Below, one piece after another: positions 1-5,284 of a DNA stretch of 6,564 nucleotides (positions are counted from its first letter, which is position 1; each line of letters starts with the position of its first letter). The DNA lies in contig JAHIME010000083.1 of NCBI GenBank assembly GCA_018896595.1, positions 1 through 6,564 of the forward strand. The letters are read 5' to 3'. A model generated the notes under the pieces. That model did no database searches. It was not told the origin of the DNA and saw only the letters and a program-made list of their open reading frames with translations. The position numbers were made by a program, and so were the translations under genes. Source of the stretch: Patescibacteria group bacterium (lineage in GTDB: Bacteria > Patescibacteriota > Patescibacteriia > Patescibacteriales > VMTK01).

Positions 1-1376
1 GAAAAATCCTTTTTCATGCCGTTTTTTTGCAATTCCCGCCATTTTTGCGGCTGATTATAATAGACATTTAACGCTTTTTTAACCGTTCTTCTTAGCGCTG
101 CGCGGGAAAACTCTTTAAAACAAAAGCCGACTTTGCCGTTTACCGTATCGGCCAGCCCGCCGGTGGCGCGGACAATCGGAATCGCTCCGTAGCGCATAGC
201 GATCATCTGCCCCAGGCCGCAGGGCTCAAAACGGGAGGGCATAAGGAAAATATCCGCTCCGGCGTAAATCTGCTGGGCCAATTCCGCGTCAAAGGTGATT
301 TGGGCGCTGAACTTATCGGGATATTTTTCAGCCAACTCCTTAAAATGTTTTTCGTATTGCGGTTGCCCTGTTCCGAGTATCGCGAATTGGCAATCTAATT
401 TGCCAAACTCTTCGGTAATCAGCTCAAAGCCCTTTTGCCAGACCAGACGGGACACTATTCCGATCAAAGCGATATTTTTATTTTGCGGCAAGCCCAGCCG
501 TTTTTGCAGAGCCAATTTGTTTTCCGCTTTTTTATCAAGCGATTTTATTGAATATTTTTGCTTAATATACTTATCGGTTTCAGGGTTAAAAAAATCAGTA
601 TCAATGCCGTTTAAAATTCCATAAAGGTCTTTTCTCCTTTTTTTAATAATTTTATCAAGGCCGGCTCCGTAAAATGAGGCGGTAATTTCTTTGGCGTAAT
701 TTTTACTGACAGTACTGATTAAATCCCCGTTTAAAATTCCCTGAACCATAAAATTAATGTCCCCATTTTTTAAATCAGCTTTAACGATCGGCAGATCGGA
801 GTCTAATTTAGAAAATCCGACAATTTCCGGCTCCGCAATGCCCTGATTGGCAAGGTTATGGATTGTATACAAAACTTTGGTTTGGCCGAAAAAACCGTTT
901 CCTTTTTGCTTAAGCAGCGCGGCAATCAAAGCGGTATGCCAATCATTCGCGTGTATGACATCAGGCTTAAATTTTAAAGCCCGAGCCGCCTCTAAGCAAG
1001 CGCTGTCAAAGAAAGCGAATCGTTTAATATCTTCCATTCCTCTGGTGTATTTGTTCTTTTTAAAAATTCTCTCATCAGTATAAATCAGTTTCGACTTGAA
1101 ATAATTATGTTTAATCAGATAAACCGGAATATTGATTTTCGGCAATTTTGTTTGCCAGACTGTTGCCGTTTTACGGCCGATGTTTATCGGAATTTTTATT
1201 CGGCAAATTTTTTTCGCCGGATATTTTTTAACGTCTATTAATCCGTAAAAGGGAAGAAAAATTGTTATATCAACGCCTAAATCCGCTAAAGCTTTTGGCA
1301 GCGCGCCTGCAACATCCCCTAGCCCCCCTTCTTTTGCCAGAGGCGCTAATTCAGCGGATAAAAATAATATTTTCAT
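1..1376 (-). CDS. glgA: Glycogen/starch synthase, GT5 family (copy 1), C-terminus cut by left edge
   Basis: Glycogen synthase transfers glucose from ADP- or UDP-glucose to the non-reducing end of an alpha-1,4-glucan in the cytoplasm. I translated the minus strand from the ATG at 1376 to the edge: 458 codons with no stop or frameshift. The protein begins MKILFLSAELAPLAKEGGLG, so the KxGGL sugar-nucleotide loop has Lys15. HANDWHTAL lies at 142-150, YTIHNLA near 170 and NGID near 256. SRLVWQKGFE is at 309-318 (Arg310 and Lys315 fit the phosphate-binding pair) and SRFEPCGLGQ is at 381-390 (Glu384, Cys386). These follow the GT-B order of bacterial GlgA. The last residues visible are NGMKKDF, usually followed by SW and a final helix, so about 25-30 residues are probably missing. 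An in-frame ATG at 1397 would add seven residues (MKNKKNK). I prefer 1376 because the family begins directly at MKILF; neither start has a good ribosome site. The gene follows the P-loop kinase by 33 nt. It is a diverged paralogue of the synthase at the right edge. Confidence 0.95.
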   Translation of the reverse strand, partial: MKILFLSAELAPLAKEGGLGDVAGALPKALADLGVDITIFLPFYGLIDVKKYPAKKICRIKIPINIGRKTATVWQTKLPKINIPVYLIKHNYFKSKLIYTDERIFKKNKYTRGMEDIKRFAFFDSACLEAARALKFKPDVIHANDWHTALIAALLKQKGNGFFGQTKVLYTIHNLANQGIAEPEIVGFSKLDSDLPIVKADLKNGDINFMVQGILNGDLISTVSKNYAKEITASFYGAGLDKIIKKRRKDLYGILNGIDTDFFNPETDKYIKQKYSIKSLDKKAENKLALQKRLGLPQNKNIALIGIVSRLVWQKGFELITEEFGKLDCQFAILGTGQPQYEKHFKELAEKYPDKFSAQITFDAELAQQIYAGADIFLMPSRFEPCGLGQMIAMRYGAIPIVRATGGLADTVNGKVGFCFKEFSRAALRRTVKKALNVYYNQPQKWRELQKNGMKKDF

Positions 1377-1409
1377 TTTATTTTTTTTATTTTTCATTAC
1401 TTTAAATTT

Positions 1410-1982
1410 TTATTCTATCCAATCCAGTATCGCCTTTACAAGATTGTTATCGGGCAATCTGTCTGTTTTTATAATAAGGTGGGGCAGAAGAGTTTTATTT
1501 ATTTCTTTTAAATACTCTTTTTGTTGTCCAATATACCAACCGGGATTTTTCAATATTCTTTCATAATGCGGATAAAGGCTTAGCCGATCTTGAATACGCT
1601 TTTTAAGCAGATCTTTGTTTTCAGGAAAGACAACAAGCACTATTTTAAAATTTAATTTTTTTAGTATTTGCTCAACCGGCTTGTAATTAATACTTTTGTT
1701 GTTGTGAAGCTTGTTATAGACTTTGTCCGAAAGATGGAATTTTTCAATCAATAAATTTTTATTTTGCAATTCTTTAAATATTTTTAAATAACTATTTATA
1801 ACCGGTTTGCCGTGTTTTGTCCCGTAAACCCCCACATCGCAATTAAACCAATGACAGCCGTCCAGAATAATTTTGTTTTTATTATATTTCGGCTCTACAT
1901 AATCATAAACCTGCGACATCAGCCAGCTTTTTCCCGCAAGTTCAGCGCCTTCGAAAATTAGATGGTGTATTTTTCTTTCCAT
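1410..1982 (-). CDS. Small P-loop kinase, thymidylate kinase-like
   Basis: This 190-residue protein looks like a complete single-domain nucleotide-kinase-fold enzyme. Residues 8-19 (LIFEGAELAGKS) end a beta strand in a Walker A loop, GxxxxGKS, with Gly12, Lys18 and Ser19. The FEG opening resembles FEGxDGxGK of thymidylate kinases, but EL replaces the usual DG. EKFHLSD at 80-86 resembles the (D/E)RxxxS nucleotide-binding segment of dTMP kinases, with Lys81 in place of Arg. IVLVVFPEN at 114-122 resembles the strand before the lid, and KKRIQDR at 127-133 supplies lid-like arginines. The likely reaction is phosphoryl transfer from ATP to a nucleotide or other small molecule; the acceptor cannot be read from sequence. 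The start is ATG at 1982 with an AT-only leader and no Shine-Dalgarno. The gene sits 25 nt after the PHP stop and 33 nt before glgA. It is rich in Lys, Asn and Ile and visibly more AT-rich than its neighbours. Confidence 0.72.
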   Translation of the reverse strand: MERKIHHLIFEGAELAGKSWLMSQVYDYVEPKYNKNKIILDGCHWFNCDVGVYGTKHGKPVINSYLKIFKELQNKNLLIEKFHLSDKVYNKLHNNKSINYKPVEQILKKLNFKIVLVVFPENKDLLKKRIQDRLSLYPHYERILKNPGWYIGQQKEYLKEINKTLLPHLIIKTDRLPDNNLVKAILDWIE

Positions 1983-2007
1983 ATTAAAAAATAATTCGTA
2001 ATTCTAA

Positions 2008-2871
2008 TTAACCGATTATTTTATCAATTCCTCTCAAATACCTTGAATTGATTTTAAAATACTGCCAGGAATTTTTTATTAAAGTCCGATCGCCTTCAAA
2101 GCAGTGGAAATCAGAGCCGCCGGTTTCAATAAATTTTAATTCACGCGCCAAATATTGTATGTACATTACCGCGCCCACGGAATGGTGCGGCGAGAGCACT
2201 TCCGCGCCGTCAACGCCGAGTTTTTTAAGCTTTTTCCAGAAATCAACGTTAATATAGCCGTATTTCGCCGGATGGTTGATTATTATCCGGCCGCCGATTC
2301 TCTTTCTTAATTTTAAAACGCGCTCAAAGCTGATATAGCTTTCATGCAGTTTCCCGATTTGCGGATTAAAAAAATACTGCTTGATGATTTCATCCTCGCG
2401 CGGGCTTTTATTTTTTAATTCGCGGCTTATCTTGGCTCGGTTGCGGCTAATTTGCCGAATGTCGCCTACGATGCGATTTATGGGAATATACTGGCTGTAT
2501 TTATCCAGAATTTTGTCAACATTTATTTTAAAGCCGCGCTTAACCAATTTTTTCAAAATTTTTCTTGTTTTGCCGCGCCTTCTCAGCTGGCTGTTGTGCA
2601 GAATGTTGTGCAGTTCCTGGTCCGGCTCTTTAAAATTGTACCACAGAATATTGAATCTTTTATTGCCCAATTTGACATAAAGCTCAAGCCCTGTAATCGG
2701 CTTTATTTTATATTGCCGGCAGGCCTGCCTGAATTCATTCAAGCCGCTGATTGTGTTATGGTCCGTCAAAGCCGCGGCCTTAACGGCTTGGCGCGCGAGA
2801 AGCCGCGCCAATTCGGTTGGCGTTAAATATCCGTCGGAGTAAGTTGAATGTAACTGAAGATCAATAAGCAT
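2008..2871 (-). CDS. PHP-domain metal-dependent phosphoesterase (TrpH/RNase AM-like)
   Basis: This 287-residue protein spans a whole PHP domain, a multimetal phosphoesterase fold that includes the YciV/TrpH nucleoside 3',5'-bisphosphatase/RNase AM family. Motifs in order are DLQLHSTYSDG at 4-14, LTDHNT at 35-40 (His38), TGLEL at 60-64 (Glu63), NHPAKYG at 199-205 (His200), SPHHS at 227-231, and GGSDFHC at 251-257 (Asp254, His256). Length and motif spacing match the family, with the usual helical insertion between Glu63 and His200. Two expected metal ligands differ: the HxH motif reads QLH (Gln6), and the histidine usually found about ten residues after Glu63 appears as Asn74 in RFNILWY. The enzyme may therefore bind fewer metals or act on a different phosphoester. 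Substrates in this family include nucleotides and short oligonucleotides; none can be fixed here. The start is ATG at 2871 behind an AT-only leader. It is the first gene after the inverted-repeat gap and leads the run towards glgA copy 1. Confidence 0.92.
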   Translation of the reverse strand: MLIDLQLHSTYSDGYLTPTELARLLARQAVKAAALTDHNTISGLNEFRQACRQYKIKPITGLELYVKLGNKRFNILWYNFKEPDQELHNILHNSQLRRRGKTRKILKKLVKRGFKINVDKILDKYSQYIPINRIVGDIRQISRNRAKISRELKNKSPREDEIIKQYFFNPQIGKLHESYISFERVLKLRKRIGGRIIINHPAKYGYINVDFWKKLKKLGVDGAEVLSPHHSVGAVMYIQYLARELKFIETGGSDFHCFEGDRTLIKNSWQYFKINSRYLRGIDKIIG

Positions 2872-2887
2872 AATAAAATTTCTAATT

Positions 2888-2914
2888 ATTCTAATTTTTA
2901 ATTAACCTAATCAA
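2888..2914 (-). promoter_or_regulatory. Weak candidate promoter for the PHP gene
   Basis: Read on the minus strand, TTGATT (2914-2909) and TAGAAT (2893-2888) resemble -35 and -10 boxes separated by 15 nt, with the -10 about 17 nt before the PHP ATG. The spacer is shorter than the optimal 17 nt, and AT-rich DNA gives such matches by chance. The boxes overlap the left arm of the inverted repeat. The call rests mainly on position: this is the only gap large enough for a promoter. Confidence 0.22.
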
Positions 2915-3010
2915 GTCCCAATAACCAATACCTGAATATTTAAACTTTTATTTATCTTTTTGGTTATTAGGCATTGGGATTTGATTAGAAATTAGGTTAA
3001 TTAGAAATTA
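2892..3010. repeat. Long imperfect inverted repeat (AT-rich palindromic element)
   Basis: The outer arms 2892-2910 and 2992-3010 are complementary over 19 positions with one mismatch (2898/3004). They contain a perfect 12-bp core: TAATTAACCTAA at 2899-2910 against TTAGGTTAATTA at 2992-3003. A second arm, TCAAGTCCCAAT at 2911-2922, pairs with ATTGGGATTTGA at 2973-2984 with one mismatch; the 7 nt at 2985-2991 bulge out on the right side. Further in, AACCAATACC against GGTTATTAGGC continues the pairing imperfectly. The tip is an AT-rich loop of about 29 nt near 2933-2961. TTAGAAATTA occurs twice in the right arm (2985-2994, 3001-3010), and TTCTAATTA/TTCTAATTT are tandem 9-mers at 2880-2897. It could be a miniature palindromic element or an RNA hairpin between transcripts. 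It lacks the GC stem and U-tract of a standard terminator. Confidence 0.75.
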
Positions 3011-3067
3011 AAGAATATTTCGTTTTTAAAATCAGTAAAGATTAAATAATAAAAAGAGTCATAAAAG

Positions 3068-4099
3068 CTATACTCGGCAATTCAATTTCATGTCTTCGCA
3101 AATCCTCACTAACAACCCGTGGGCGCGTTCAGGTTCCTCGTTGTCTTTAAGCAGAAAAAAAGTGGCGGTGCGCAAAGCCGTCCAGTTATAGTAATTATCA
3201 ATGCGTTTTTTAAGCGAGCCGTCTAATTTGATTTTAGCGCTATTAAAATAGTTTTCCAAAAAAACGGTTTTAACACGATTAATAAATTCTTGATCATTGA
3301 TTTTGCGCTGAATCATAAATTCCAATTGCTGGAGGAACGAGCCGATATCGCGGGCGAAGTCGGCCAGGCAAAGGTCGGTGAAGTCAATAACCGCTAATTT
3401 TTTCTCGCTGATTTTTATGACATTTTCCGGATGGGCGTCACCGTGGATCAGCCATCTTTGTTTGGTTGAATTTAAAAATTGTCTTTCGGCGCCGTCAACG
3501 ATTTCATAGATTCGCCGGTAAGCGGGATAATACCGCGGGTATTTTTCTTTCATCTCGCTTAAAATATGTTTAGCGCCGGGGATAACCGTTGCGACGCGGC
3601 TGTTTTCTTTGTTGAAATTTTTCGCGTTTTCTGCCGGCAATCCATGTAGTTTGGCAAACCATCCGGCGGTCCGGGCGACAACGCGCTCAATTTCATAATA
3701 ATTTTTTTGCCTGATAAACTGGTAAAGAGTTTTGCCCTTGACGCCGCGGTAAAAAGTGGCGTGAAAGCGGTTTGAATAAAATAAGGGGTGGGGAATAGTC
3801 AAGTTGCCTTTGGAAAAGCCATGGTCCCACAAAAATTTTAAACCGTTATAAACATTTTTGCGCGGCTCATCGCTATGGGCGGTGCAGAAAATCGGCAGTT
3901 TTTTTATTTTGCCGCTTTTTGTTTTAAAGATGGTTTTAAATTCAAGCACTACATGGTAGGTTTCATCCCAGATGAGTTTTTTATGGGGCTGAACCTCAAT
4001 ATTTTTAATCAGCTTAAAATCAGGGTAGCGGGGCAGTACTCTATCCTTGAAAAGTTTTATTACATATTGTTCATCAAAGAGATGGTAGATGATGTTCAT
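3068..4099 (-). CDS. Aminoglycoside phosphotransferase-fold small-molecule kinase
   Basis: This 343-residue protein has the eukaryotic-protein-kinase-like APH/choline kinase fold, which uses ATP to phosphorylate a hydroxyl on a small molecule. The key block, counted from the ATG at 4099, is LIHGDAHPENVI at about 217-228. It is the Brenner HGDxxxxN loop, with catalytic Asp221 and metal-binding Asn226. The metal-binding AVIDFTD follows at about 236-242 (Asp239), then the supporting ADFARDIGSF. The N-lobe is diverged; ATFYRGVKGKTLYQF near 114-128 resembles the hinge region of the family. I chose ATG 4099 because it lies 2 nt after the GH57 stop, with GGAAA 10 nt upstream. The frame stays open to a TTG at 4126 (352 residues), which would overlap GH57. 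The coupling to GH57 and a glycogen synthase suggests a sugar or sugar-derived substrate, as in maltokinases of this fold, but no residue proves it. Antibiotic resistance is not indicated. Confidence 0.85.
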   Translation of the reverse strand: MNIIYHLFDEQYVIKLFKDRVLPRYPDFKLIKNIEVQPHKKLIWDETYHVVLEFKTIFKTKSGKIKKLPIFCTAHSDEPRKNVYNGLKFLWDHGFSKGNLTIPHPLFYSNRFHATFYRGVKGKTLYQFIRQKNYYEIERVVARTAGWFAKLHGLPAENAKNFNKENSRVATVIPGAKHILSEMKEKYPRYYPAYRRIYEIVDGAERQFLNSTKQRWLIHGDAHPENVIKISEKKLAVIDFTDLCLADFARDIGSFLQQLEFMIQRKINDQEFINRVKTVFLENYFNSAKIKLDGSLKKRIDNYYNWTALRTATFFLLKDNEEPERAHGLLVRICEDMKLNCRV

Positions 4100-4101
4100 A
4101 T

Positions 4102-5268
4102 TTATTTTTTCCAATAATACTTCCAATGTTTTTGCCAGATCATTTTTTTGATTTTAATATATAATTTTTCCGCTTTTATTTTAGTCGGCCTGGTGGTAAC
4201 ATCATCAAGGGCGCGGATGCTGCGTATCAGTTCGTTAACGCCGCGCTCAATCTCATCAGGATTCCAGGAAATCGGGCTGAACAATCTGAAGTCGCTCGCG
4301 CTCGCCCACCAGAATGTGCAGCTGGCCAGCCCTTTGTCCAAATGCTCTCTTGCCCAAGAATAGTTTACGTCTTCTTTGTACTTATTTACGGTTTTAACGG
4401 CCAAATTGGCCAATTGCCAAAGCTTAACTTGGATTTTGTTTTGCTTATCCGCCCAAAGATAATACGGCTTTTTGCGCCTCAGCTCTTCTTCGGTTGATTC
4501 CCACGATGAAGGAACGGGCTTAATAATTTCTTTCGCGGTTAAACCGGCTAAATATTCGCTTACGGTTTCGGTCGCGATTTCCGGCTTTTTCAGCAGTTTT
4601 TCCAAGGTCGCGCTGATATCATTGTGCCTAAGCCCGTAAAGCTCGGCGTCAGTCGCCGTTACCGCTATTTTATCTTCGCCTTTTTTTATCAGTTCCATGA
4701 TGGTTTTCGGCACATAGCTTTTTGAAAATTTGCGCGAGCGGAAAAGAAGCTTAAGCTTGGAATATTTATCAATATAGATTTTGCCATAATCAACGGCATT
4801 GATTTTGCCATAAGCGCTGATTTCATCCAACATTAACCAGTCATAACCGCGCTTCTTAATCAGTTTTGCCAGTTTTTTATCGTAAGCGGCTTCGGGAATA
4901 AAAAAGCCGTTTAACTTTAGGCCGACGCCGAAATGTTTTTTTAAAATTTCTTCATTCAATCTGATTTGACGCTTGATTTCGCTTTCCGGCAATAACGCCA
5001 AAACAGGGTGGAAGGCGGCTGAGCCGGTTATTTCAACCCGGCCGCTTTCAATAAGTTTTTTTATATCGCTAATCAATCGGCCGTAGCCGAGCTCCTGCCA
5101 TCTGTCTATCAAACAACCGGTGATATTGAAAGTAAACTTAATATTGGGATTGCGCGTTAACGCTCCGATAATTCTTTTATAGCTCTTTTCAGTCGCTTCA
5201 ATTATTGTTTCATTATCGGCCGAGTACGGCTGATAAAAGTGGAGAAAATTAATCCAAGTTAATTTCAT
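4102..5268 (-). CDS. Glycoside hydrolase family 57 protein (alpha-amylase/glucanotransferase type)
   Basis: GH57 enzymes are retaining alpha-glucan hydrolases, 4-alpha-glucanotransferases or branching enzymes. From ATG 5268 the protein has 388 residues. Region 1 is NFLHFYQP at about 7-14. Region 2 is GRVEITGSAAFHP at about 76-88. Region 3 is GFFIPEAAY at about 121-129, where Glu126 fits the nucleophile. Region 4 is TDAELYGLRH at about 206-215, where Asp207 fits the acid/base. Region 5 is ASCTFWWASA at about 315-324. All five regions and both catalytic residues are present, so activity is likely. It is short for the family, whose characterised members are often 500-700 residues, and ends soon after the catalytic domain with an aromatic-basic tail (IWQKHWKYYWKK). 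An in-frame ATG at 5298 would add ten residues and overlap the upstream glgA by 14 nt. I prefer 5268 because MKLTWINFLHFYQP begins at the first strand. No signal peptide is visible, so it is probably cytoplasmic. The flanking synthase suggests glycogen remodelling; the exact reaction is undetermined. Confidence 0.9.
   Translation of the reverse strand: MKLTWINFLHFYQPYSADNETIIEATEKSYKRIIGALTRNPNIKFTFNITGCLIDRWQELGYGRLISDIKKLIESGRVEITGSAAFHPVLALLPESEIKRQIRLNEEILKKHFGVGLKLNGFFIPEAAYDKKLAKLIKKRGYDWLMLDEISAYGKINAVDYGKIYIDKYSKLKLLFRSRKFSKSYVPKTIMELIKKGEDKIAVTATDAELYGLRHNDISATLEKLLKKPEIATETVSEYLAGLTAKEIIKPVPSSWESTEEELRRKKPYYLWADKQNKIQVKLWQLANLAVKTVNKYKEDVNYSWAREHLDKGLASCTFWWASASDFRLFSPISWNPDEIERGVNELIRSIRALDDVTTRPTKIKAEKLYIKIKKMIWQKHWKYYWKK
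4108..4112 (-). promoter_or_regulatory. Possible ribosome binding site for the APH-fold kinase
   Basis: Minus-strand GGAAA (4112-4108) lies within the last codons of the GH57 gene. The GGA ends 10 nt before the ATG at 4099. It supports that start over the upstream TTG and, with the TAA-AT-ATG junction, suggests translational coupling. It is a short match and may be fortuitous, since it also encodes the TrpLysLys tail. Confidence 0.35.
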
Positions 5269-5284
5269 ATAAATAAAGTGTTTT

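Larger units (their letters stand above)
2872..3067. other. 196-bp AT-rich intergenic region separating the two gene groups
   Basis: This is the only gap of any size between genes. It lies between the TAG of the phosphotransferase-fold kinase and the ATG of the PHP gene. Most of it is the imperfect inverted repeat described separately. The remaining part, about 3012-3067, is AT-rich with no ORF and no convincing GC-rich hairpin plus T-run. It may hold the end of the upstream transcript and a promoter for the PHP-kinase-glgA run. Confidence 0.8.

Noticed and set aside
295..1083. Plus-strand open frames of 109 and 78 codons
   Set aside because: They lie antisense to the continuous, motif-bearing glgA copy 1 and encode no recognisable domain.
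2048..2826. Plus-strand open frames antisense to the PHP gene, the longest 124 codons
   Set aside because: The minus strand encodes a full PHP domain across the same bases; the plus frames have no family-like motif and look like shadows.
2880..3010. CRISPR-like short repeats in the intergenic region
   Set aside because: The repeats are 9-10 nt, AT-only and part of a palindrome, with no regular spacers and no cas genes nearby.
3040..3077. Possible intrinsic terminator after the APH-fold kinase (GAGT...ACTC followed by T-run on the minus strand)
   Set aside because: The stem is only 4 bp with a 12-nt loop and does not extend, so it is too weak to call.
3068..4099. Aminoglycoside resistance gene
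   Set aside because: The fold motifs are shared by many small-molecule kinases. The context is carbohydrate metabolism, and nothing specific to resistance enzymes is visible.
4100..4126. TTG start at 4126 giving a 352-residue APH-fold kinase
   Set aside because: It overlaps the GH57 tail, uses a rare start, and a better-placed ATG with a possible ribosome site lies at 4099. It is not strictly excluded.
3875..4363. Plus-strand frames opposite the APH-fold kinase and GH57 genes
   Set aside because: They overlap well-supported coding sequence and encode hydrophobic or aromatic-rich peptides without a plausible domain.
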